This document shows, in pieces, positions 1-6,201 of a stretch of 6,201 bases of DNA. This DNA is from Micavibrio sp. UBA2020 (GTDB taxonomy: Bacteria; Pseudomonadota; Alphaproteobacteria; Micavibrionales; UBA2020), in NCBI GenBank assembly GCA_002334985.1, contig DDBY01000081.1, forward strand, positions 1 to 6,201. Reading direction: 5' to 3'. The position numbers and the translations under genes are program-made. Numbering within the stretch: the first letter of the stretch is position 1; the number at the start of each line of letters is the position of its first letter. Below the pieces are notes generated by a model, which ran no database searches, was not told the DNA's origin, and saw only the letters and a program-made list of their open reading frames with translations.

Positions 1-88
1 AGCAAAAGCAGGAGAAGGTGGGGGAGCATGAAAAACCCTTGTTGTCCGCCTGCCAGTATGGAGCCTCTGCGGCGGGTTTGCAATTCGC
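1..88. other. Upstream flank, no gene assigned
   Basis: No gene can be assigned with confidence. On the plus strand all three frames are open from the left edge: they stop at TGA 29-31, TAA 111-113 and TGA 148-150. Any of them could be the tail of an upstream gene. In many Proteobacteria ruvB or another ruv gene precedes ybgC, but none of the three tails is recognisable as RuvB. A loose inverted repeat (CCGCC at 46-50 with GGCGG at 71-75, about 20 bases of loop) is too weak to call a terminator. Confidence 0.4.
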
Positions 89-116
89 TCGACAGGGGGA
101 CGAAATGGGGTAAAAT
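89..116 (+). promoter_or_regulatory. Predicted sigma70-type promoter for the tol operon
   Basis: TCGACA at 89-94 matches the -35 consensus at 5 of 6 positions. TAAAAT at 111-116 matches the -10 consensus at 5 of 6 positions. The spacer is 16 bases. Transcription would start near 123, giving a 5' leader of roughly 23 bases before the ybgC start at 147. The leader is A-rich and has only a weak Shine-Dalgarno-like stretch (AAGAAG at 136-141). This is a match by eye; no activator or operator site was recognised next to it. Confidence 0.42.
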
Positions 117-146
117 CGTCCAAAACAATCAAAAAAAGAAGAAAAC

Positions 147-551
147 ATGACCAAAATTCACCAGCTTCCCGTCCGCGTCTATTACGAGGATACCGATGCC
201 GGCGGCATCGTCTATCACGCCAGCTATATCCGCTTTGCCGAGCGGGGGCGCACCGAAATGCTGCGCGATGCCGGGTTTGAACATGCCCAATTATTCAAGG
301 AACAAGGCATCGCCTTCGCCGTTGTTGCCATGAACATAAATTTCCGCGCGCCCGCCAAGCTGGACGAGCTTTTGGTCGTCAAAACCTCTATCAGCCGCCT
401 TGGCGGTGCCAGCATGGACATGCAGCAGGATATTTACAAGGGTGGCGACTTGATATGTGAAATAAAAGTCACGCTCGTCTGTATTGATAACGCGCTGAAA
501 GCTGTTAGATTACCGCAAGCCGTCAGGGACTTATTTAAATCAGAGGTTTAA
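147..551 (+). CDS. ybgC: Tol-Pal system-associated acyl-CoA thioesterase YbgC
   Basis: A 134-residue single-domain hotdog-fold thioesterase of the 4-hydroxybenzoyl-CoA thioesterase (4HBT) type, the same length as E. coli YbgC. The family signature is at residues 9-24 (VRVYYEDTDAGGIVYH). Asp17 sits at the position of the catalytic aspartate of the family, and His24 follows. The conserved AERGRTEMLR stretch comes next (residues 31-40). YbgC hydrolyses acyl-CoA thioesters in the cytoplasm and has been linked to phospholipid metabolism; its exact role in the Tol system is unsettled. It is the first gene of the operon, as in many Proteobacteria, and lies 9 bases before tolQ. The ATG at 147 gives the expected N-terminus. 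The Shine-Dalgarno is weak (AAGAAG). Family and identity are very likely; substrate range cannot be read from sequence. Confidence 0.95.
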   Translation: MTKIHQLPVRVYYEDTDAGGIVYHASYIRFAERGRTEMLRDAGFEHAQLFKEQGIAFAVVAMNINFRAPAKLDELLVVKTSISRLGGASMDMQQDIYKGGDLICEIKVTLVCIDNALKAVRLPQAVRDLFKSEV

Positions 552-560
552 GAGAGAATT

Positions 561-1298
561 ATGGATCCGACCATTGCCGTACAGACCACGCAGCTTGCGG
601 GCACCGTGCATCACGATTTGTCCGTTATGGGACTGTTTTTGCAGGCCGATATCATCGTCAAATCGGTGATGCTGATTTTGGCCGGCTCGTCCATCTGGAG
701 CTGGGCGATTATTTTCGACAAGTGGATTACGTTCAAATCCATCAACCACAAGGCAAATAAATTCGAAGCGGCTTTCTGGTCGGGCGAAGTGCTGGATAAA
801 CTCTACAAAAGAATCCAGAACAAGCCGGGCGACCCGATGGCGCAAATTTTCTGCGCTGGCATGAACGAGTGGAAACTTTCCGCCGAAGCTGCCGTGCATA
901 TCGACGGCGATTTGCGCGCAGGGCTGCAGCAGCGTATCGACCGCGCGATGGTGAGTGCCATCGGCCGCGAAGTCAGCAAGCTGGAGCGTTATATGACCTT
1001 CCTTGCGACTGTCGGCTCCACCGCGCCTTTCGTCGGTTTGTTCGGCACGGTCTGGGGTATCATGAACAGCTTCGCCGCTATCGCGGGTTCGCAAAACACC
1101 AGCCTTGCCGTCGTCGCGCCGGGTATTGCGGAGGCGTTGTTTGCAACCGCCATCGGCCTTGTCGCCGCTATCCCTGCGGTTGTGGCATATAACAAATTCT
1201 CGACCGACCTCAACCGCTATAGCGACCGGATGGAGGCGTTCTCGACCGAATTCAGCGCCATCCTCGGCCGTCATTTCGAACAGCAGGGCAAAAACTGA
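561..1298 (+). CDS. tolQ: Tol-Pal system proton channel subunit TolQ
   Basis: A 245-residue MotA/TolQ/ExbB-family inner-membrane protein that forms, with TolR, the proton-driven motor energising TolA. Three membrane helices are visible: about residues 31-52, 144-174 and 182-212, with a cytoplasmic loop of about 90 residues between the first two. Helix 2 carries GLFGTVWGIM with Thr163; helix 3 carries APGIAEALFATAIGL with Thr196. These are the two conserved pore-lining threonines (T145 and T178 in E. coli). It is about 15 residues longer than E. coli TolQ, all at the N-terminus before the LFLQAD motif. ExbB is the main alternative, but the ybgC-tolR-tolA-tolB context settles it. GAGAG at 552-556 is a plausible ribosome site. 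The TGA stop overlaps the tolR ATG by one base (TGATG), so translation is probably coupled and subunit ratios linked. Confidence 0.96.
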   Translation: MDPTIAVQTTQLAGTVHHDLSVMGLFLQADIIVKSVMLILAGSSIWSWAIIFDKWITFKSINHKANKFEAAFWSGEVLDKLYKRIQNKPGDPMAQIFCAGMNEWKLSAEAAVHIDGDLRAGLQQRIDRAMVSAIGREVSKLERYMTFLATVGSTAPFVGLFGTVWGIMNSFAAIAGSQNTSLAVVAPGIAEALFATAIGLVAAIPAVVAYNKFSTDLNRYSDRMEAFSTEFSAILGRHFEQQGKN

Positions 1299-1738
1299 TG
1301 GGCGTCAAACTCGGCAATAGCGGCGGACGCCGCCGCCGTGCACACGGGGTGATGGCGGAAATCAACGTCACGCCCTTCGTGGACGTGATGCTGGTTTTGC
1401 TGGTTATCTTTATGGTGACCGCGCCGCTTTTGACTGCGGGCGTGCAAATCGATTTGCCCAAGGCGGATGCGCAGGCGATTGGCCAGCAGGATAACGCGCC
1501 GCTCGAAATCACGCTGGACCGTCAGGGGGCGCTGTTTGTCGGTGAAACCAAGATGACGGTGGAGCGTTTGACGGTGATGCTGCAATCGATTGCGGCGGAA
1601 ACGACCGAACGCCGCGTTTATATCCGTGCGGACCAGGCATTGGACTACGGCAAAGTGATGGAAGTCATGGGGCTGGTCAGCCGCCTCGGCTTCACGAAAA
1701 TCGCATTGGTGACCGACCCGACATCGGGCAAGAAATAA
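1298..1738 (+). CDS. tolR: Tol-Pal system protein TolR
   Basis: A 146-residue ExbD/TolR-family protein, close to the 142 residues of E. coli TolR. A short basic cytoplasmic segment (GGRRRRAHG, residues 9-17) precedes one membrane helix at about 25-46. The proton-carrying aspartate is Asp29 in INVTPFVDVMLVLLVIFM, equivalent to E. coli Asp23. The rest, from about residue 50, is the periplasmic domain that binds peptidoglycan in the activated state, ending with the typical KIALVTDP stretch. It works as a dimer inside the TolQ pentamer ring and couples proton flow to TolA movement. The start at 1298 overlaps the tolQ stop; AGGG at 1285-1288 lies 9 bases upstream. Identity is firm from sequence and gene order. 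Confidence 0.96.
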   Translation: MGVKLGNSGGRRRRAHGVMAEINVTPFVDVMLVLLVIFMVTAPLLTAGVQIDLPKADAQAIGQQDNAPLEITLDRQGALFVGETKMTVERLTVMLQSIAAETTERRVYIRADQALDYGKVMEVMGLVSRLGFTKIALVTDPTSGKK

Positions 1739-1760
1739 CTTTTGGATTGGAAACTGGCGC

Positions 1761-2585
1761 ATGCGCCTTTCTTCTGTTGGCATATCGGCAGGATTTCACA
1801 TCGCGGCAGTGATTGTCACGATGGTCAGCCTGCCGTGGCTGAAGAAGGATTTTGAAATCCCGCCGCCCGTGATGGTCGAATTCGTCGAAATGGGCAAGGT
1901 GACCGAAACAACCAAAGTCGCCACACCGACGCCGCAGAAAAAAGAAGAAAAAAAGGACGAGCCGCCACCGCCGCCCGCGCCCAAGAATACGGCGAAAGAG
2001 CCGACGCCGCCCGCACCCAAAAAGCCGGAGCCTAAAAAAGACGAAAAGAAAGACGCGAAGCCGGAGGTTGACCCCCTGGCCAAGGCCGACAAGAAGCCAC
2101 CGCCCAAAAAGGACGAGAAAAAACAGCCCAAAAAAGACGACGCCAGCGATTTCAATTCGCTGCTTAAAAACCTTGCCGATTCCAAACCGGCACCGGCCAG
2201 CGATACGAAACAGCCGGATATGGGGCTGACGACGGCAGCGCCGGAAGTAGGGGCAAAAGCCCCCCTTGGCCAGAAAATGACCATGAGCGAGGAAGACGCC
2301 CTGCGCCGCCAGCTGGAGGGCTGCTGGAGCTTCCCCGCGGGCGCCAAGGATGCCGAAGATTTGAACGTTGAGATTTATATGGTTATAAACCCCGACCGCA
2401 CGCTGCGCGAGGCGCGGGTAGTCGATACCGCCCGTTATAACCGCGATAGTTTTTTCCGCGCGGCGGCCGACAGTGCGCTTCGGGCGGTTAACAATCCTTC
2501 CTGCTCGCCTTTTGCCGTGCCGCCTGATAAATATGATGTCTGGAAGACGACTGTCGTGAACTTTAATCCGCGTGAAATGTTCTAA
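1761..2585 (+). CDS. tolA: Cell envelope integrity protein TolA
   Basis: A 274-residue trans-periplasmic rod, much shorter than E. coli TolA (421). Domain I is one N-terminal helix (about residues 4-26) with the S-x3-H motif Ser9/His13 by which TolA and TonB engage their motors. Domain II (about 40-150) is Pro/Lys/Asp-rich and lacks the long Ala-Lys-Glu helix of enteric TolA, so it resembles a TonB linker. Domain III (about 172-274) has the alphaproteobacterial TolA pattern: [15 protein letters not shown], then [19 protein letters not shown]. Cys188 and Cys248 may form a disulphide (inferred). It carries motor force across the periplasm to TolB and Pal. No in-frame start codon exists between the tolR stop and 1761, so the ATG is fixed. 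The ribosome site is weak (GGA at 1749-1751). The ATG lies inside the palindrome 1756-1767. TonB is the alternative, disfavoured by domain III and the context. Confidence 0.93.
   Translation: MRLSSVGISAGFHIAAVIVTMVSLPWLKKDFEIPPPVMVEFVEMGKVTETTKVATPTPQKKEEKKDEPPPPPAPKNTAKEPTPPAPKKPEPKKDEKKDAKPEVDPLAKADKKPPPKKDEKKQPKKDDASDFNSLLKNLADSKPAPASDTKQPDMGLTTAAPEVGAKAPLGQKMTMSEEDALRRQLEGCWSFPAGAKDAEDLNVEIYMVINPDRTLREARVVDTARYNRDSFFRAAADSALRAVNNPSCSPFAVPPDKYDVWKTTVVNFNPREMF
1929..2141 (+). repeat. Low-complexity Lys/Pro/Asp linker of TolA
   Basis: This part of tolA encodes residues 57-127. It is made of degenerate repeats of KKDE-like and PPAPK-like units (for example [12 protein letters not shown] at 64-75 and [10 protein letters not shown] at 91-100, with PKKDEKK recurring at 115-121). 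The base sequence has many A5 to A7 runs alternating with CCG-rich proline codons. A proline/lysine rod would be extended and could span periplasm and peptidoglycan. Such tracts vary in length between relatives, so length differences here are expected. Confidence 0.6.
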
Positions 2586-2614
2586 ACCTAACGAACACCT
2601 ATCAACAGAGGTCA

Positions 2615-3952
2615 ATGATGCGTAAATTTTATGGTATTTTTCTGGCAGCGGCGATGATGCTCGGCATGACGCTGGCGGCCGTGCCCGCGCAGGCGGAACT
2701 GCGCATCGACGTCACCAAGGGCAACGTCACGCCGATGCCCATCGCCATTCCGGATTTCAAGGGCAGCAACGGCGCCGATAACGAAATGGGCGCCAAGATG
2801 ACGCAGGTGATTGCGGCGAACCTCAACCGCTCCGGCCTGTTCCGCACGCTCGACCAGCGCTCTTTCATTCAGGATTCCATCGCTGCGCAGGCTGGCCCGC
2901 GCTTCGGCGACTGGCGCGCCATCAATGCGCAGGCCTTGGTGACAGGTGTTCTCAGCAAAACGGCCGAGGGTAAAACCCGCGTTGAATTCCGCCTGTGGGA
3001 TGTTTTCTCCGAACAGCAAATGGTCGGCACCGCTTATATGACGACGCCGGAAAACTGGCGCCGCATCGCACATATCATTTCCGACGCGATTTACAAGCGC
3101 ATCACGGGCGAAGACGGCTATTTCGACAGCCGCATCGTTTATATTTCTGAAACCGGCCCTGCGAACGCGCGTGAAAAGCGTCTGGCCATTATGGATCAGG
3201 ACGGCGCCAACCACCGTTATCTGACCGATGGCCGCGCGCTGGTGCTGACCCCGCGTTTCTCGCCGACGGAACAGAAAATCACCTATATGGCGTATTACAA
3301 CAACAAGCCGCGCGTCTATGTCTATAACATCGACACGGGCAAGCAGGAAGTTCTGGGCGATTTCCCCGGCATGACCTTCGCGCCGCGCTTTTCGCCCGAT
3401 GGCCGCCGCGTTATCATGTCGCTGTCCAAAAACGGCAACAGCGATATTTATACGCTCGACCTTGGCTCCCGCGCTGTGCGCCAGCTGACGAATGACAGCT
3501 CCATCAACACCAGCCCCAGCTTCGCGCCGGATGGGCGTCAGGTGGCGTTTGAATCCGACCGTGGCGGCACGCAGCAGATTTACGTCATGAATGCTGATGG
3601 CAGCGGCGCCAAGCGTATTACCTTTGGCGATGGCCGCTATGCGAACCCCGTATGGTCGCCGCGCGGTGATTTGATTGCCTTCACCAAAATGCTGAAGGGT
3701 CAGTTCTATATCGGCGTTATCCGCCCCGACGGCAGCGGCGAGCGTTTGATTACGCAGGCCTTCCACGTCGAAGGGCCGACATGGTCGCCGAACGGCCGCG
3801 TGCTGTCTTACTTCAAGGAAAGCCCGACGGGCGTGCGCCGCACCGGTCGCAGTGCGCAGGTCTATACTATCGACCTGACAGGGTATAACGAACAACGCCT
3901 GCCGCTGCCGCAGGATGGTTCCGACCCTGCATGGTCGCCGCTGAATAAATAA
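2615..3952 (+). CDS. tolB: Tol-Pal system beta-propeller protein TolB
   Basis: A 445-residue periplasmic protein with an N-terminal signal peptide: basic MRK, a hydrophobic stretch, and likely cleavage after AQA (residue 27), leaving a mature start ELRIDVTKG. The N-terminal domain spans about residues 28-170. A six-bladed propeller follows, shown by repeated xxPxxSPxGxxxxF units: [47 protein letters not shown] and the closing DPAWSPLNK. TolB binds Pal through the propeller and TolA through the N-terminal arm, relaying force that frees and relocates Pal at the division site. Two ATGs are adjacent (2615 and 2618). AGAGG at 2607-2611 lies 3 bases from the first and 6 from the second, so 2618 is the likelier start; the mature protein is the same. 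It is last in the operon. No pal gene follows. Confidence 0.97.
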   Translation: MMRKFYGIFLAAAMMLGMTLAAVPAQAELRIDVTKGNVTPMPIAIPDFKGSNGADNEMGAKMTQVIAANLNRSGLFRTLDQRSFIQDSIAAQAGPRFGDWRAINAQALVTGVLSKTAEGKTRVEFRLWDVFSEQQMVGTAYMTTPENWRRIAHIISDAIYKRITGEDGYFDSRIVYISETGPANAREKRLAIMDQDGANHRYLTDGRALVLTPRFSPTEQKITYMAYYNNKPRVYVYNIDTGKQEVLGDFPGMTFAPRFSPDGRRVIMSLSKNGNSDIYTLDLGSRAVRQLTNDSSINTSPSFAPDGRQVAFESDRGGTQQIYVMNADGSGAKRITFGDGRYANPVWSPRGDLIAFTKMLKGQFYIGVIRPDGSGERLITQAFHVEGPTWSPNGRVLSYFKESPTGVRRTGRSAQVYTIDLTGYNEQRLPLPQDGSDPAWSPLNK

Positions 3953-3968
3953 GCGTAACAATAAGGTA

Positions 3969-4007
3969 TAAATAAAAAAGCCCGCAGTGTGCGGGCTTTT
4001 TTATTTA
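3969..4007. terminator. Bidirectional intrinsic terminator between tolB and the rhomboid gene
   Basis: A perfect inverted repeat: arm 3969-3986 pairs with 3990-4007 (18 bp) around a 3-base GTG loop. The core is GCCCGCA/TGCGGGC, flanked by an A-run on the left and a T-run on the right. It therefore reads as a GC stem followed by a U-tract on both strands. It starts 16 bases after the tolB stop and ends 8 bases before the stop of the convergent rhomboid gene, so it very probably ends both transcripts. Confidence 0.93.
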
Positions 4008-4015
4008 GGGCGTTT

Positions 4016-4768
4016 TTAATGCGGGCTGTGCCAATCGTGACCTTCGCCCGAGCGCTCCATAGAGCGTTTATGCAGGGGCAGGTCGATGATGACGCTGCGG
4101 TCGCGGAAGATGAAGTAGAGAATATACCCGACCCAGAACGCGCCAAAGTGAATGGCCGATATGCGCAGGTATTCAAGCGAGAAGATGTCAAGGATGTGGG
4201 GCATGCTATCCACGCTCCACCACAGACCGAGACCCGCGTCAATCAGCAGGTAAATCGCAGGCAGCCATTTGACGCTGATGCTGCTTTCCTGCAGCCAGTA
4301 AATAATATCGACCTTGATATTGGGGAAACAGGCGATATAGGCGCCCATCACGGCAAAGGCCGCGCCGCCGAACCCGACGACGGGCAGCACATCGCCGCCC
4401 GTACCCCAATGCAGCTGCGCGAAGAGCGCCCCCGCAGCGGTGAGCAGGAAGAACACAAGATAACGCAAATGCCCCATGATGTATTCGACGTTATCGCCGA
4501 GCATCCAGAGCATATAAACGTAAAGCCCCAGCAGGAAGGGGTTTTGATGTATAAACATGCTGGCGCCCATCGCCTGCATATCGGCCTTGTTTGAAAACGC
4601 CACGCTGTCGCCGGGTTTCAGCATATAGGCATCGAGCGCGGCCATGGTGAAATTGCGGTCTTTGAAAACCGCATAGGCGAGGACGCCGAGACCTGCGAGG
4701 ATAAAAGTCCAGTTCAGCCAATGGTTGTCGCGGTGGTGGTTGTCATCGCCGACGGGAATAACGGGCAT
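4016..4768 (-). CDS. Rhomboid-family membrane protein, predicted catalytically inactive
   Basis: A 250-residue protein with about six membrane helices (near 17-36, 72-90, 101-119, 127-147, 169-184 and 203-221). Rhomboid-family marks are LGDNVEYIMGHLRYLVFFLL at 90-109, the VGFGGAAFAVMGAYIACFP loop-helix at 131-149, and IHFGAFWVG at 206-214. Active bacterial rhomboids carry GxSG; here it is Gly132-Phe-Gly134-Gly135, so the nucleophilic serine is a glycine. Aligned by eye to the consensus helix 2, the positions of the oxyanion His and Asn are Leu79 and Tyr83. Only the helix-6 histidine (His207) remains. It is thus likely a pseudoprotease, perhaps a membrane chaperone or binding protein; substrate unknown. 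The C-terminal tail is polar and His-rich. It follows rppH by 7 bases, with a GAGG ribosome site overlapping the rppH stop, which suggests coupled translation. The family call is good; inactivity is inferred. Confidence 0.85.
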   Translation of the reverse strand: MPVIPVGDDNHHRDNHWLNWTFILAGLGVLAYAVFKDRNFTMAALDAYMLKPGDSVAFSNKADMQAMGASMFIHQNPFLLGLYVYMLWMLGDNVEYIMGHLRYLVFFLLTAAGALFAQLHWGTGGDVLPVVGFGGAAFAVMGAYIACFPNIKVDIIYWLQESSISVKWLPAIYLLIDAGLGLWWSVDSMPHILDIFSLEYLRISAIHFGAFWVGYILYFIFRDRSVIIDLPLHKRSMERSGEGHDWHSPH

Positions 4769-4775
4769 GGCGGCC

Positions 4776-5270
4776 TCACTTGCTCAGGCTGCGGGCGAAG
4801 GGGGCGAATTCCTGCATAACGCGGCTGTAAACATCGCGCTTGAACGGCACGACGTAATCCAGCAGCGTTGTCAGCGGCACCCATTTCCACTGCCCGAATT
4901 CGGGGTGCGAAAAAGCATCCAGCCGGATATCGGCATCGCTGCCCGTAAATTCCAGCGCCACCCATTTTTGCCGCTGGCCGCGGTAGCGGTTGTTCCAGAG
5001 TTTCTGCGCGGTGCGCGGCGGGATGTCGTAGTAAATCCATTCGTCAATCATGCCGAGGAGCCGCGCGCTGCGCGTGCCGATTTCCTCTTCCATTTCGCGG
5101 AAGGCGGCGACGTCGATTTCTTCGCCCGCGTCGATGCCGCCTTGCGGCATTTGCCATGCGCCAGGGCCGTCCAGACGTTCGCCCACGAAAACGAGTCCTT
5201 CGCGGTTGAACAGGGTAATGCCCACGCAGGGACGATAAAGGTTATCGTCTCTTTCAATCAATGCGCTCAT
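4776..5270 (-). CDS. rppH: RNA pyrophosphohydrolase RppH (Nudix hydrolase)
   Basis: A 164-residue Nudix hydrolase that removes pyrophosphate from the 5' triphosphate end of mRNA, or converts it to monophosphate, and so starts RNase E-dependent decay; related enzymes also cleave diadenosine polyphosphates. The Nudix box is complete at residues 44-66: Gly44, Glu50, then Arg58-Glu59-Met60 and Glu62-Glu63 before Gly65. Glu59, Glu62 and Glu63 are the expected metal ligands. RppH-type flanks are present: YRPCVGITLFN at 12-22, WQMPQGGID at 39-47 and HPEFGQWKWVPL at 122-133. Length fits the family (E. coli RppH has 176). The ATG at 5270 comes 1 base after the TGA of the upstream gene, with AAGGA 9 bases before it. 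The next Met is residue 41, inside the conserved core, so the start is secure. Neighbours on both sides are in the same direction and tightly spaced. Confidence 0.93.
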   Translation of the reverse strand: MSALIERDDNLYRPCVGITLFNREGLVFVGERLDGPGAWQMPQGGIDAGEEIDVAAFREMEEEIGTRSARLLGMIDEWIYYDIPPRTAQKLWNNRYRGQRQKWVALEFTGSDADIRLDAFSHPEFGQWKWVPLTTLLDYVVPFKRDVYSRVMQEFAPFARSLSK

Positions 5271-5271
5271 G

Positions 5272-6201
5272 TCAGGGGGTCCTTGGATTTGCGGCGGCGG
5301 TTTTAAGTATTTCTGTCGGCGTTGTCAGCGTAAAGCCGCGGCGCGCAAGCCCCTCTGCCCATTCGCTGATGATTTCAAGCGAAGCCGGATAAGGCGCGGC
5401 GACGCCGAGGGCATAACCTTTGCTCTCCGCCGCTTTTTCCAGCTGGTATAGCTGTTGGCGGATATCGCCGGGCACAGGGACGGTATCGATTTGCACATCC
5501 GCCGAAAGATAGCCAACGCCTGCGTCATGCGCGAAAGTGGCGGCGGATTGCAGCCCTGCCATGGCGGGGTTTTCGAAAAACGGCAGGCTCCGGCGTTTCA
5601 GCTGTTCCATCAGTTTCATCATGCCGCTTTCATCGCCCAAAAAGCGCGAGCCCATGAAATTCATCACAGCATCCGGCTTGCCGAGAGACAGCAGCCAATG
5701 CAGGCTGGCGCTGTTTTCCGCATCGCTTTTGCGCAAGAGCAGCGCGCGCGGTCCCGGGTCGTCTTTGGGGTAGCTGAGCGGTTCCATCGGCAGCAGTAAA
5801 ATCGTCTGGCGTCCGTTCCCTTTCGCCTGCTCCATCAAGGCTTGCAGGCGCGGCGCGTAGGGCGAAAAGGCAAGTGCGACAGGCGCAGGCAGTTTCTGCA
5901 TCGCGTTCAGCGTAGCAGCTTCGGACAGGCCGGCATCGGTCAGGATAAGGGCGATGTTGGCCGTCTTTCCGGCGGGCAACGTCACCGCGCCTGTGTCTTG
6001 CGCAGGGGTTGTTTGCGGGTCTTGGTTGCCTGCTATATCTTCCCCTGATTGCGGCAGGGCAATGATGGCCTGCGGGATGCGTGCATCCCACGCCTCGCGC
6101 GTGGCGGGGGCATGGTGGTAAATCCATGCCGATACGCAAAGCATCAGCACCAGATAAGCGGCAATACCCTGCAACAGGCGCTTTTTATAAAGCGGCGACA
6201 G
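5272..6201 (-). CDS. Divergent polysaccharide deacetylase family protein (5' partial)
   Basis: The reading frame is open to the right edge, so the true start lies beyond the window. The first possible start inside it is only a TTG at 6174, and the codons before it (LSPLYKKRL) give a basic flank to the membrane segment LLQGIAAYLVLMLCVSAWIY. The protein is thus a signal-anchored envelope protein. Counted from the TTG, residues 74-290 match the divergent polysaccharide deacetylase (YibQ-like) family: IALILTDAGLS at 74-84, LLLPMEPLSYPKDDPGPRAL at 126-145, MNFMGSRF at 171-178 and DVQIDTVP at 226-233. The family's IDDLG-type motif reads LTDAG, with Thr79 for the first Asp. That position also varies in other alphaproteobacterial members. 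Enzymatic activity is unproven for the family; a peptidoglycan-related role is guessed from neighbours. Many relatives place ctpA upstream, outside this view. Confidence 0.85.
   Translation of the reverse strand: MSPLYKKRLLQGIAAYLVLMLCVSAWIYHHAPATREAWDARIPQAIIALPQSGEDIAGNQDPQTTPAQDTGAVTLPAGKTANIALILTDAGLSEAATLNAMQKLPAPVALAFSPYAPRLQALMEQAKGNGRQTILLLPMEPLSYPKDDPGPRALLLRKSDAENSASLHWLLSLGKPDAVMNFMGSRFLGDESGMMKLMEQLKRRSLPFFENPAMAGLQSAATFAHDAGVGYLSADVQIDTVPVPGDIRQQLYQLEKAAESKGYALGVAAPYPASLEIISEWAEGLARRGFTLTTPTEILKTAAANPRTP

Noticed and set aside
46..80. Possible terminator of an upstream gene (CCGCC 46-50 with GGCGG 71-75)
   Set aside because: Only 5 pairs around a 20-base loop, mismatches directly inside, and just three T residues afterwards.
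28..150. A 40-codon ORF (MKNPCCPPASMEPL...) whose TGA overlaps the ybgC ATG as ATGA
   Set aside because: The overlap resembles translational coupling, but the predicted promoter at 89-116 lies inside it, its frame is open further left to the window edge, and the product is a featureless Lys-rich tail. A leader peptide cannot be excluded, but nothing supports it beyond the overlap.
540..1274. A 244-codon open frame antisense to tolQ
   Set aside because: It covers a certain membrane-protein gene, has a composition typical of an antisense shadow (Arg, His, Asp-rich), and has no motif or ribosome site of note.
1692..2615. A 307-codon open frame antisense to tolA
   Set aside because: Its Phe/Leu/Arg-rich tract is simply the reverse complement of the Lys/Pro linker codons; no independent coding evidence.
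2612..3961. A 449-codon open frame antisense to the whole of tolB
   Set aside because: It mirrors tolB almost exactly. Its product is Arg/Ala-rich with no recognisable domain, as expected from the reverse of GC-biased codons. TolB on the plus strand has a clear signal peptide, propeller motifs and operon context.
3989..4594. A 201-codon plus-strand open frame after tolB that could have been taken for pal
   Set aside because: It is antisense to the rhomboid gene, begins inside the terminator hairpin, and has neither a lipobox nor an OmpA-like domain.
4725..5306. A 193-codon plus-strand open frame opposite rppH
   Set aside because: The minus strand carries a complete Nudix box in the right frame; the plus-strand frame has no recognisable motif.

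Overview
The window looks like chromosome of an alphaproteobacterium. The evidence is the style of the TolA, TolB and rhomboid proteins, the Pro/Lys-rich TolA linker, and a divergent polysaccharide deacetylase gene directly upstream of rppH, an order common in that class. The genus cannot be told from the sequence; a deep-branching lineage is possible but unproven. Coding is dense, moderately GC-rich, and shows no mobile element, CRISPR array, rRNA or tRNA.

Left part, plus strand (1-4007): a short upstream stretch holds a plausible sigma70-type promoter. It is followed by a compact operon, ybgC-tolQ-tolR-tolA-tolB, with gaps of 9, -1, 22 and 29 bases. The products are an acyl-CoA thioesterase, the proton-driven TolQ-TolR motor, the TolA trans-periplasmic rod and the periplasmic beta-propeller TolB. 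Together they form most of the Tol-Pal machine that draws in the outer membrane during division. The operon stops right after tolB at a very strong, symmetrical 18-bp-stem terminator. The usual next genes, pal and cpoB/ybgF, are not there.

Right part, minus strand (6201-4016): a tightly packed run transcribed toward the tol operon. It contains a divergent polysaccharide deacetylase-family protein (5' end beyond the window), the Nudix RNA pyrophosphohydrolase RppH 1 base later, and a six-helix rhomboid-family membrane protein 7 bases after that. The rhomboid protein has lost the catalytic serine and the two oxyanion-side residues, so it is predicted to be a pseudoprotease. Both operons share the terminator at 3969-4007.

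The window is mostly well-known housekeeping genes and I see no clearly new system. The observations most worth following are the catalytically dead rhomboid coupled to rppH, and the tol operon that ends without pal. Weaker ones are a dnaX-like slippery heptamer in the TolA linker and a palindrome over the tolA start codon.
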